Below are positions 8,567 through 16,096 of a DNA stretch of 64,000 nucleotides, in pieces (the first letter of the stretch is position 1; each line of letters begins with the position of its first letter). The notes under the pieces were generated by a model. That model made no database searches. It was not told where the DNA came from and worked only from the letters and a program-made list of their open reading frames with translations. The stretch comes from Nitrobacteraceae bacterium AZCC 1564 (GTDB lineage: Bacteria > Pseudomonadota > Alphaproteobacteria > Rhizobiales > Xanthobacteraceae), in NCBI GenBank assembly GCA_036924835.1, contig JBAGRR010000001.1:4231001-4295000 (forward strand). The letters are read 5' to 3'. The translations under genes were made by a program, and so were the position numbers.

Positions 8567-9841
8567 TTGAAGAACCATCTCGAACACGCGGCCGCAACGA
8601 CAATGCCTGCCGATGCATTGCCTGTCAGGTCGACGGGACAGGGATTCAACCTGCTCGCGGGCGTACGGGTTGTTGATCTCACCACATCAGTTGCGGGCCC
8701 ATCGGCCACCATGTTGCTCGCAGATATGGGCGCGGAGGTCCTGAAGATCGAGCGGCCGATTGGCGGTGACGATGCCCGCTCGTGGGGACCTCCATTTCTT
8801 GACGGAGAGTCGCTCTGGTTTCTCAGCGTGAACCGCAACAAGAAGAGCATTGCGCTCGATTATTCCAAGCCGGAGGGCTTGGACATTCTCTACAGGCTGA
8901 TCAGCCACGCGGATATCATTGTGGTCAACCTGTCGCCACGCGTCGCACGCAAGCTCAAGGTCGATCCGGCCACGCTGCAGCAACTATATCCGAGCCTGAT
9001 CTATGTTTCGGTCACCGGCTTTGGTCTCACAGGGGATCGTGCTGATTGGACCTGCTACGATCTCATCGCGGAAGGCTATTCCGGTGTGATGGATCTCACC
9101 GGCGCTGCCGGCGGCGAGCCGCAGAAAGTTGGTGCCCCCGCAGCGGATATGCTTGCGGGTCAGGATGCGGCGTTTGCTGCCGTCTCGGCGTTGTATGCAC
9201 GTCAACGAACAGGACTGGGTCACGTCATCGACGTGGCCCTGGTCGATTCCATGACGCGTTTTCTCGCCTGCCGGATCACGCCATATCTGGGTTCGGGTGA
9301 AATCCCTACGCGTAGCGGCGGCAAAGACAGCGTGATCGCGATTTATCAGAGTTTCGACACGTCAGACTATCCGATCACGCTCGGCCTCGGGAATGACAAT
9401 CTCTGGCAAAAATTCTGGACAGCGATTGGACGCCCGGAAGTAGCTGCCACGCCGGGCATGAAGACGAATGCCGAGCGACGTAATCGGCGTCCCGAGATCG
9501 TCGCCATGATCTCGGAGATTTTGCGTGAAAAGCCGAGGAGCCATTGGCTGGCATTGCTTCGCGAAGCGCGCATTCCCGCGGGACCGATCAACTCGATCGA
9601 TCAGCTCGTCGCTGACGAAGCGCTCCAGGAACGTGGGATGTTTTATCGCACAAAAACGGCACATGGCCGAATGGTGCCGCAAGTCGGAACCGGCATTGTG
9701 GTTGATGGCCAATCGAACTCTCCACGCTCTATGCCGCCCGCTCTCGGGGAGCACACTGAGGACGTGCTTTGGGGGCTTCTAGGGATCACCGACGATGAGT
9801 TCCGGAAGCTGGACGAAAAGTCTGTAACAGGAAGGAAATAA
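8567..9841 (+). CDS. Class III (CaiB/BaiF) CoA-transferase
   Basis: A 424-residue protein. The likely start is TTG 8567, behind AAAAGAGAAA; the first ATG (8603) has no ribosome site. Family features: 'VVDLTTSVAGPSATMLLADM', 'GAEVLKIERP', and the active-site aspartate in 'YDLIAEGYSGVM', which follows the transferase pattern rather than the racemase His-Asp pattern seen in the gene at 6423. It probably moves CoA between a pathway product and the incoming acid, saving ATP otherwise spent by the ligase. Donor and acceptor are unknown. Confidence 0.85.
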   Translation: MKNHLEHAAATTMPADALPVRSTGQGFNLLAGVRVVDLTTSVAGPSATMLLADMGAEVLKIERPIGGDDARSWGPPFLDGESLWFLSVNRNKKSIALDYSKPEGLDILYRLISHADIIVVNLSPRVARKLKVDPATLQQLYPSLIYVSVTGFGLTGDRADWTCYDLIAEGYSGVMDLTGAAGGEPQKVGAPAADMLAGQDAAFAAVSALYARQRTGLGHVIDVALVDSMTRFLACRITPYLGSGEIPTRSGGKDSVIAIYQSFDTSDYPITLGLGNDNLWQKFWTAIGRPEVAATPGMKTNAERRNRRPEIVAMISEILREKPRSHWLALLREARIPAGPINSIDQLVADEALQERGMFYRTKTAHGRMVPQVGTGIVVDGQSNSPRSMPPALGEHTEDVLWGLLGITDDEFRKLDEKSVTGRK

Positions 9842-9843
9842 CA

Positions 9844-10623
9844 ATGACGTTCGAAACAATCATCTACGAAGAAGACGGCCCGATCGGAACGATCACGCTG
9901 AACCGGCCTGATGATGGCAACAAGTTTAACGTCACGATGTGTCATGAGATTCGGGACTGCATCAACAGCATTCGCCGGGAAACCCGCACGCGAGTGATTG
10001 TGATCACCGGGGCGGGAGATAAATTCTTCTGCATCGGTGGACGGAAGGATGGAATGGAAGATTCGATCCTCTACGCTGGCGTTCTTCCGACACTTGAAAT
10101 GTACGAGTCGATCGATCGCCTTCAGAAGCCGGTCATTGCCAGCGTCAATGGCTTCGCGGTGGGCGGCGGACATGTGCTTCAGGTGATGTGCGATCTGACC
10201 ATTGCCAAGGAAAGCGCGATTTTTCGCCAAGTCGGTCCGATGATGGGGTCCTTCGATGCGGGATACGGTACTTGGTATCTCGAAGATCTCGTTGGCAAGA
10301 AGAAAGCCAAGGAAATGTGGTACCTCAATCCAAAAATCTCCGCGCGTGAAGCCCTCGAGATCGGTCTCATCAACAAGGTCGTGCCTGACGACAAATTGAA
10401 GGAAGAGACGCGGGCATTTGCGCTTTCTGTTGCTGATCGGGGTCCGTTTGCGCTTGCTTCCATCAAGGCAGCGTTCAACGCTCGCCATGGCGGTGTATCC
10501 GGGCTTGCCCGCGTATCCCACGATCTGTTGCTTCGTCCTTATCTCGATACTGACGAAAGTCATGAGCTCTCAGAGTCGTTCGCGGCCAAGCGTAAGCCCG
10601 ACGCGTCCAAGTTCGGGAAGTAG
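9844..10623 (+). CDS. badI-like: BadI/MenB-like ring-cleaving hydrolase of the crotonase family
   Basis: A 259-residue crotonase-fold enzyme. The oxyanion-hole segment 'NGFAVGGGHVLQVMCDLTI' and the signature 'QVGPMMGSFDAGYGT' are shared with BadI (2-ketocyclohexanecarboxyl-CoA hydrolase) and MenB (naphthoate synthase), not with ordinary hydratases; the aspartate in GSFDAGYG replaces the second catalytic glutamate. 'DTDES' near the C terminus is also BadI-like. No menaquinone genes are nearby, whereas ligase, dehydrogenase, hydratase and hydroxyacyl dehydrogenases are, so opening of a cyclic beta-ketoacyl-CoA is the best reading. It starts 2 bp after the transferase stop, behind AGGAAG. Confidence 0.75.
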   Translation: MTFETIIYEEDGPIGTITLNRPDDGNKFNVTMCHEIRDCINSIRRETRTRVIVITGAGDKFFCIGGRKDGMEDSILYAGVLPTLEMYESIDRLQKPVIASVNGFAVGGGHVLQVMCDLTIAKESAIFRQVGPMMGSFDAGYGTWYLEDLVGKKKAKEMWYLNPKISAREALEIGLINKVVPDDKLKEETRAFALSVADRGPFALASIKAAFNARHGGVSGLARVSHDLLLRPYLDTDESHELSESFAAKRKPDASKFGK

Positions 10624-10626
10624 TTG

Positions 10627-11394
10627 ATGGCTGTTGAACTGATCAGGCAGGATGGCTGCGGGCTCTTGCGCTTGAACCGACCGGAAGCGCTGAATGCGCT
10701 TTCCTTTTCCATTCTCGGCGAAATCTCGGCAGCCATCGACGAGGTGGCTGGCTGGGATGTCCGGGCGCTTGTTGTAACTGGAGCGGGCGAGAAGGCGTTC
10801 TGCGCCGGCGCGGATATCAAGGAGCTGCGCGGAAGGAATATGACCGCGCAGAAGCGCGGCGCTGAGTTTGGACAGGCGACGTTCAGTAAGCTCGAACGTC
10901 TCCCGTTTCCGACAGTTGCCGCGATCAACGGCTTCGCGTTCGGCGGAGGACTGGAGCTTGCGCTTGCCTGCACATTCAGGCTCGCCAGTCCGAATGCGAA
11001 AATGGGGCTTCCGGAGATAAAGTTGGGCCTCATTCCCGGATATGGAGGCACCCAGCGCTTGCCGCGCCTGATCGGTGAGGGGCGTGCTTTGGACATGATC
11101 TTGCTTGGCCGCACCGTGTCAGCGCAGGAAGCGCATTCGATCGGTCTTGTCCACCGGATTGCCGAACAGGACGTTCTTGCTGAAGCAATGGCTTTCACCA
11201 AGGAATTCTCCTCCTATAGCTTGATTGCATTGGGGCTGGCGCGCGAAGCCGTCACCAGAGCACTCGATGTGCCGGTGCATGAAGGATTGAAGATCGAGGC
11301 GGATCTCTCGACGCTTGCTTTCGGATCCTCGGATGCTGAGGAAGGCATGGCGGCTTTCTCTGAAAAACGTCAGGCAAAATTCAAAGATGAGTAA
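10627..11394 (+). CDS. Enoyl-CoA hydratase
   Basis: A 255-residue crotonase with both catalytic glutamates in place: 'GGGLELALACTFRLA' near 103 and 'GLPEIKLGLIPGYGGTQRL' near 125-143. It should hydrate a 2-enoyl-CoA, presumably the ring-unsaturated thioester made by the acyl-CoA dehydrogenase of the same operon, as BadK does. ATG 10627 is preferred over the in-frame TTG three bases earlier. Its last codons overlap the start of the SDR gene. Confidence 0.9.
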   Translation: MAVELIRQDGCGLLRLNRPEALNALSFSILGEISAAIDEVAGWDVRALVVTGAGEKAFCAGADIKELRGRNMTAQKRGAEFGQATFSKLERLPFPTVAAINGFAFGGGLELALACTFRLASPNAKMGLPEIKLGLIPGYGGTQRLPRLIGEGRALDMILLGRTVSAQEAHSIGLVHRIAEQDVLAEAMAFTKEFSSYSLIALGLAREAVTRALDVPVHEGLKIEADLSTLAFGSSDAEEGMAAFSEKRQAKFKDE

Positions 11395-12094
11395 CGGACA
11401 GGTCATTGTCACTGGCGCGAGCCGTGGAATTGGTGAAGCCATCGCGGTCGAGCTGGATCGACGCGACTTCAGCGTTGTTGCTTTGTCACGCAGCGGATCC
11501 ACTGCAGTCGGCGTCGGCATGATATGCGACATGACGGATGAAGGCTCCATCGCGCGCGCGATCGCGGAGATCGCTGCAAAAGGCCCAATCGTTGGTTTGG
11601 TGAACAACGCCGGCGCGCATGAGGCGTCTCCCAGTGCAGATCTCTCACTTGCAGAATTTGAGAGGTGCATGCGGCTCAACGCATCCGCCGTTCTCGTAGC
11701 ATGCCGCGAAACCTATCCGCATCTCAAGGATGCGGGCGACAGTCTCATCATCAACATTGGATCATTCTTCGACAAGATGGCAGTGGCCGAAAATCTTGCT
11801 TACTGCGCGTCCAAGGCGGCGGTCGGTGCGATCACACGCTGCCTGGCCTCGGAATGGGCGAAGGACGGGATCCGGGTCCTGGACATTGCGCCAGGCTATG
11901 TAGAAACCGAATTGAACCGAGATTTCCTGGCGAATCCGAAGGTCAAAAGCTGGCTCGAGCGCCGCGTTCCGGTCAAACGCGCCGGCACGGCTGCAGAGGT
12001 CGCTCGATTGGTAGGTGCACTGTACTCCGAGAAGATCGGCTTTCTGACCGGCGAGACGATCTACATCGATGGCGGACACGGAGCCAACCTCTGA
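11387..12094 (+). CDS. Short-chain dehydrogenase/reductase (BadH-like role)
   Basis: A 235-residue SDR. The NAD(P) motif 'VTGASRGIGEA' is at residues 8-18, 'NNAG' near 72, and the catalytic Ser, Tyr and Lys lie in 'INIGS' and 'YCASK' near 122-145. ATG 11387 overlaps the previous stop (ATGAGTAA), a coupled start; a longer frame to 11315 lies inside the hydratase and is rejected. In the Rhodopseudomonas cyclohexanecarboxylate pathway an SDR (BadH) oxidises the ring hydroxyl before BadI. This protein could do the same, although a 3-hydroxyacyl-CoA dehydrogenase is also encoded. Confidence 0.88.
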   Translation: MSNGQVIVTGASRGIGEAIAVELDRRDFSVVALSRSGSTAVGVGMICDMTDEGSIARAIAEIAAKGPIVGLVNNAGAHEASPSADLSLAEFERCMRLNASAVLVACRETYPHLKDAGDSLIINIGSFFDKMAVAENLAYCASKAAVGAITRCLASEWAKDGIRVLDIAPGYVETELNRDFLANPKVKSWLERRVPVKRAGTAAEVARLVGALYSEKIGFLTGETIYIDGGHGANL

Positions 12095-13260
12095 TGAAGA
12101 TATTCGAGCAATTGGAACGGCGGCGATCGTGGGACGAGAACGAGCGATTGCTGCTGGATCAGGTCGATCGCGTGGTCGAGCAGGTGATTGCGCCTAACGC
12201 GTCTCGGGTCGACAAGGCAGGCGAGTTTCCTTGGGCGAATGTCGATGCGATCAATCAGCTCGGGCTGAATTCGATTTTTATCCCGGAGGCGTACGGCGGA
12301 ACACCGATGTCTTTCCGTGTTTACCTCGCGGTGGTGAAACGCATTTCGGAGGCTTGTGCGTCGACTGGGATCATCTACGCCACGAACTTTCACGCGATGA
12401 AGCCTCTTATCCAGTTCGCTTCGGAGGAACAAAAGGAACGTCTTCTTCCATGCATCGCCGAAGGCGGTCTCGCTTCGCTTGCGATCACGGAGGAGAGCGC
12501 GGGCTCCGATGCGACCGGCATGAAGACAAGATTCCAGCCGGACGGCGATACGATCATCGTCGACGGATCGAAGCTGTTCATTACGAGCGGCGACGTCGCC
12601 GATCGCATCCTTCTATTCGGAAAGTATGCCGGTATCGATGATCCCAAGAAGGCGATTTCCGTCCTCGTGCTGGAGAAGGGTACGCCGGGCTTTGAAGTCC
12701 TGCGCCTTGAAGAAAAGATGGGACACAGAGGCTCGTCAACGGCGGCGTTGAGGTTCGATGGCTGCCGCGTGCCCCGTGCCAACCTCGTGGGAAAGCCCGG
12801 AGATGGTCTTGGCATTCTGCTGGCATCGCTTAACAGGTCGCGGCCCAGTGTTGCTGCGCATGCCCTGGGGATTGCCTTCGCGGCGTTCAAGGACATGACA
12901 CGCTATATGAATGAGCGCCGGCAGTCTGGCCGGCGGATCGTTGATTTCCAGGCCAATCAGTTCTTGATCGCCGATCTTGCGACGGATCTTGCGATGGCTG
13001 ATAGCTGGCTTGATTATCTGGCTGACCTCATCGAAGCAGACGCTGATGATTTCGGCCTCGAAGCCTCGATGGCGAAGATGCGCGCTTCGGATCTGGCGAT
13101 GCGCATCGCGATGGAGGCCGTGCAGATGCATGGCGGCTACGGTTATTGCAGTGACTTTAGGGTCGAACGATTGATGCGCGACGCGAAAATCACGCAGATC
13201 TGGGAAGGCACGAACCAGGTGCATCGACAATTGATCGGACGGAGCTTTGCGACAAAATGA
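12094..13260 (+). CDS. Acyl-CoA dehydrogenase
   Basis: A 388-residue FAD enzyme with the three acyl-CoA dehydrogenase domains. 'LAITEESAGSDATGMKT' near 127-143 is the FAD/substrate signature, and 'MHGGYGYCSDFRVERLMRD' lies near 346-365. The catalytic glutamate sits in 'IWEGTNQ' near 371. ATG 12094 overlaps the SDR stop (ATGA); the longer frame to 11665 is a shadow of the SDR. It should introduce the alpha-beta double bond into the CoA ester of the cyclic acid. An electron-transfer flavoprotein is needed but not encoded nearby. Confidence 0.93.
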   Translation: MKIFEQLERRRSWDENERLLLDQVDRVVEQVIAPNASRVDKAGEFPWANVDAINQLGLNSIFIPEAYGGTPMSFRVYLAVVKRISEACASTGIIYATNFHAMKPLIQFASEEQKERLLPCIAEGGLASLAITEESAGSDATGMKTRFQPDGDTIIVDGSKLFITSGDVADRILLFGKYAGIDDPKKAISVLVLEKGTPGFEVLRLEEKMGHRGSSTAALRFDGCRVPRANLVGKPGDGLGILLASLNRSRPSVAAHALGIAFAAFKDMTRYMNERRQSGRRIVDFQANQFLIADLATDLAMADSWLDYLADLIEADADDFGLEASMAKMRASDLAMRIAMEAVQMHGGYGYCSDFRVERLMRDAKITQIWEGTNQVHRQLIGRSFATK

Positions 13261-14138
13261 CGAGAAAGATTCAAACGGTTGGGGTCTGCGGTGCCGGTGG
13301 AACCATGGGCGCGGGAATTGCTCTTGTAGCCGCACGCGCTGGGTTCAGAACGATATCCTACGATGTCTCGAGCGAAACGCTCGAGCGGGCAGCAAAGCAA
13401 TCGGCGGCATTTTTGAGCAAATCCGTCGAACGCGGAAAATTAACCCCGGAAATACGGGATACGATCCTAGCGGCCATGAGTCATACGACAGACGTCAGCG
13501 GCTTGGAATCCTGCGACCTCGTCATCGAGGCTGTGTTCGAGGACCTCGGCGTCAAGCGCGATCTTTTGAAGCGTCTCGATGCGGTCTGCGCCGAAGACGC
13601 TATCTTCGCTTCCAATACATCCACGCTCTCCATTACTGAAATCGCATCTGGTTCGAGCCGGCCTGATCGCGTCGTTGGAATGCACTTCTGCCTGCCGGCC
13701 CAGCTCATGCGGCTGATCGAGATGTCGCCCGGTATTCTGACATCGGACGAAACATTTCAAACGGCATGGAAATGGACCGAGGCGTGCAACCAGATTCCGG
13801 TCAAGACGCAGGATAAGCCTGGCTTCATTCTCAATGCATTGCTTGTTCCGTTCAATAATGACGCCATTCGTGCTGTCGAAGCTGGCGTCGCCTCCGCTGC
13901 GGATATTGATCTCGCAATAAAGACAGGACTTGGCTACAAGATGGGGCCGCTCGAACTGGTCGATCTGGTTGGATTGGACACGCAGATCCGGCTCTGCGAA
14001 GCATTTTATCCGATTACGCTTGATCCGCGGGCCGCTACTCCACCATTGCTGAAGCGGATGGTTGCCGCCGGTTTACTGGGACGCAAATCCGGACGCGGCT
14101 TTTTCACCTACGACGGCAATACGATGTTCGGAGCCTGA
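13257..14138 (+). CDS. 3-hydroxyacyl-CoA dehydrogenase
   Basis: A 293-residue NAD-dependent enzyme of the HbdA/FadB type. 'GVCGAGGTMGAGIALVAARAG' covers the dinucleotide motif near residues 9-29 (shown here at its limit). The catalytic histidine is in 'VVGMHFC' near 142, followed by an atypical 'LPAQLMRLIEM' in place of the usual NPVPVMKLVE. The C-terminal domain ends in 'GRKSGRGFFTY'. ATG 13257 overlaps the previous stop. The altered pocket sequence suggests an unusual substrate. It would oxidise the hydroxyl formed by the hydratase, in parallel with or after the SDR. Confidence 0.9.
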   Translation: MTRKIQTVGVCGAGGTMGAGIALVAARAGFRTISYDVSSETLERAAKQSAAFLSKSVERGKLTPEIRDTILAAMSHTTDVSGLESCDLVIEAVFEDLGVKRDLLKRLDAVCAEDAIFASNTSTLSITEIASGSSRPDRVVGMHFCLPAQLMRLIEMSPGILTSDETFQTAWKWTEACNQIPVKTQDKPGFILNALLVPFNNDAIRAVEAGVASAADIDLAIKTGLGYKMGPLELVDLVGLDTQIRLCEAFYPITLDPRAATPPLLKRMVAAGLLGRKSGRGFFTYDGNTMFGA

Positions 14139-14143
14139 TCAAC

Positions 14144-14785
14144 ATGAATTATGCGATCATCAAGAGTGGCGAGAGCCGATCGTTTCCGGACGCGGATGCG
14201 TTTTATGACAACGCAACAAACGAGGCGCAGGCGGAAACCGTTATTTATAGCGGCACTCCGTTCAAGCCGGATGCAACCAAGGCTCTGATCCTTATTGAGC
14301 TCGGGGATGAATCTCTCGCTGAGCACACGGGCGAGGAGGGCTTTTCCAACGTTCTCGGCTTTGCCCGTTACCGGAATGGAGACGATGCTCCTTCCATGCT
14401 GATCGAGCTCGTCAAGCAAGCCAGCCACAGCGAACAGACGATCCTGGCGGCACGTGAATTCTTTCAATCGCACGGATTCCAAGTCGTTGTTTCGACCGAT
14501 CAGATCGGGCGGATTATCAATCGATTGGTCCTTCCCAAATACAACGCGGCGCTTCGGTTTCTGGACGAGGGATTGGCAAGTCAGCAGGACATGGATCTCA
14601 CCTGTAAACTGGGTCTTGGCTATCCTGATGGTCCGATCGAGCGCGTTGTGCGCGGCGGGCTCCACCACCACTATGCGCGGACAAAGGCTTTGTTCGACAC
14701 ATATGGTTCGCCGTCTTATGCGCCGCCCCGGCGTGCCGTGGTAGCCTCGCGCCGAATTCCGTTCAGCGAGAAAACACGCAAGTGA
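14144..14785 (+). CDS. 3-hydroxyacyl-CoA dehydrogenase-related protein lacking the NAD motif
   Basis: A 213-residue protein. The first 110 residues are diverged and show no GxGxxG. From about residue 120, 'IGRIINRLVLPKYNAALRFL' and 'DLTCKLGLGYPDGPIERV' match the C-terminal dimerisation and substrate domain of 3-hydroxyacyl-CoA dehydrogenases. It follows the complete enzyme by 5 bp and is the last intact gene of the operon. It may pair with that enzyme as a subunit, or be a decaying duplicate. The clean reading frame argues for function. A catalytic role on its own is doubtful. Confidence 0.75.
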   Translation: MNYAIIKSGESRSFPDADAFYDNATNEAQAETVIYSGTPFKPDATKALILIELGDESLAEHTGEEGFSNVLGFARYRNGDDAPSMLIELVKQASHSEQTILAAREFFQSHGFQVVVSTDQIGRIINRLVLPKYNAALRFLDEGLASQQDMDLTCKLGLGYPDGPIERVVRGGLHHHYARTKALFDTYGSPSYAPPRRAVVASRRIPFSEKTRK

Positions 14786-14803
14786 CCGCAACTAGCTTCG
14801 TCC

Positions 14804-15083
14804 TTGAAAGGAGCGCTGGCCGGGCTTGCCGGCGCGATGAAGGTGTTCGTCGCCCAAAGCGGCTCATTGACGGACGTGCACTGGATTATGTCGGGTGAGT
14901 GGTGTTCTGATGACTCTGATTGGCGGCCGCGGCTGTGTTCAGGCCGGTGGTTGGGGCTTTTGTCGTCATCGTCATGCAGCAGTATCCGGCCAGCTTCTGC
15001 GAGTGGGTGACGGTGTTCAGGGTACGATCTTCGTCATCTGAGTGCTGACCTTCCGCCGCGGTGTCATCGGCGAAGTCGTCCAA
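14804..15083 (+). pseudogene. LivM-type ABC permease remnant (C terminus)
   Basis: One frame reads 'LKGALAGLAGAMKVFVAQSG', then 'LTDVHWIMSGE'. After a frameshift near 14895, other frames give pieces of the form MTLIGG-RG-VF, 'GPVVGAFVVI-MQQY' and 'VLTFRRGVIGEVV'. This is the usual C terminus of branched-chain amino acid permeases of the LivM type. The rest of the permease and all ATPase genes are missing. It directly follows the ring-cleavage operon, so an importer was probably once encoded here, matching the orphan binding protein at 1659. The alignment is by eye and from memory. Confidence 0.65.
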
Positions 15084-15118
15084 TACAATCGTTCGCTGTA
15101 AATGGCTGACCCCAGTTC

Positions 15119-15375
15119 CGCCCCTCCCTGATGTATCGAAGCGAAATCCCTGATTAGGGACGAAACTTCCCTGTTCGATTTCTCAGGGAATTGTGGGAGA
15201 AAGAGCCTAGGGAAAAGGATCTTTGAACACCAAGAATGCCAGCAATCGTCAGCTTAAGGGATTTTCCCTGTAAAGTTCCCTGTTTGCAGGGAATTCTTGC
15301 GGAGAATGGTTCGAATTGGACTACGTCGCCAGCCAGAGCGATCGGGTCCTCTGAATGACAGCGAAATTTCCCTTG
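15119..15375. repeat. CCCTG-rich noncoding stretch
   Basis: At least six copies of TTCCCTG/CAGGGA or close variants occur here, including the palindrome TCCCTGATTAGGGA near 15142 and TTCCCTGTTTGCAGGGAA near 15276. I see no coding logic in it. I recall similar text from Bradyrhizobiaceae genomes, so it may be a dispersed repeat, but copy number cannot be judged from one window. Confidence 0.4.
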
Positions 15376-15463
15376 CTTGGGTGCTGATACACGGCAGCGC
15401 GACACACGCCTGCTGCACACAGGTGTCGTTAACCATGACGAAGGCGACGAGGCGCGCGTCGCC

Positions 15464-15679
15464 TTACGGGCGCATGAAGGCGAAGTCGGTGTCCGGATCG
15501 CAGTTGTCCGCCACGAAACGCAGCTCCGACTGCACGTCCGCCACGCTCCGCGTCTGGAGGTACTGCGCGACGATAAGGCCCAGCATCGAGCGGCACATGG
15601 CGTCTGCATCCACTCCCTCGGTGTTCGCTTCAGTGATGGCTGCCTTGAAATGACGTTCTGCGATGGTGGCTGCGGACAT
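15464..15679 (-). CDS. Conserved small hypothetical protein
   Basis: A 71-residue protein beginning MSAATIAERHFKAAITEA, mostly alpha-helical by composition. The start is supported by AGGGAGTG 6 bp before the ATG. An FNR/FixK-like box at 15737-15750 is centred about 64 bp upstream, a good distance for activation. Similar short proteins are, to my recollection, common in Bradyrhizobiaceae; no function is known to me. The overlapping 220-codon frame on the same strand is low-complexity and rejected. Confidence 0.65.
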   Translation of the reverse strand: MSAATIAERHFKAAITEANTEGVDADAMCRSMLGLIVAQYLQTRSVADVQSELRFVADNCDPDTDFAFMRP

Positions 15680-15736
15680 GTGATCACTCCCTGACGTCGT
15701 GCCTTTAACCTTGTGCAGGAAGGGGAAGCAGGGACA

Positions 15737-15750
15737 CTGATCGAGATCAA
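15737..15750 (-). promoter_or_regulatory. FNR/FixK-like box (one mismatch)
   Basis: Read on the minus strand it is TTGAT-CTCG-ATCAG against TTGAT-N4-ATCAA. It lies upstream of the 71-residue protein gene; transcription would start near 15703, just before its ribosome site. Confidence 0.5.
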
Positions 15751-16096
15751 GAGAAGGTCTGAAAGAGCGGCGAATCGGCTAGGCCCTTTTTTCACGAACT
15801 CCGATTTCACTTTCATCTCACCGATGCCGTCGATCTTGCGTCGACGTTGTGCGCGATCAGTGGCGCGGGGCTAATTCGTATTCCATCGCGTTTGTTTGAG
15901 ATCGCCCGGCGTCAGATTGATTACAAACTTCTCATCCGCTGAATACTGCCCGCGTTGCGGACGCCGGACCGCGAGCAGTCGTCGAACCACCGATTTTCGT
16001 GTCGCCGATGGAGGTTGGATCGAATGGCGCGACATGCTGAGGAGCATCAAAGCTATCGGATGATGCTCCCCGTACAGTTCCTTCTGCGAGGATCTT
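15751..16096. other. Intergenic stretch without a recognisable gene
   Basis: A minus-strand frame of 98 codons crosses it (ending 'RQYSADEKFVINLTPGDL' and a few residues more) but has no ribosome site and runs into the dehydrogenase gene. It may be the decayed end of an older gene. Nothing else could be supported. Confidence 0.4.

Noticed and set aside
11665-12093. Upstream extension of the acyl-CoA dehydrogenase frame
   Set aside because: It overlaps the SDR gene and shows no family sequence. The ATGA overlap at 12094 gives a normal-length enzyme.
15119-15375. Possible CRISPR array in the CCCTG repeats
   Set aside because: Repeats are only about 7 bases, irregularly spaced and in both directions, with no cas genes.
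15154-15816. 220-codon minus-strand frame overlapping the small conserved protein
   Set aside because: Its product is Ser/Arg-rich low-complexity and covers the CCCTG stretch. The 71-residue frame has the better start signal and composition.
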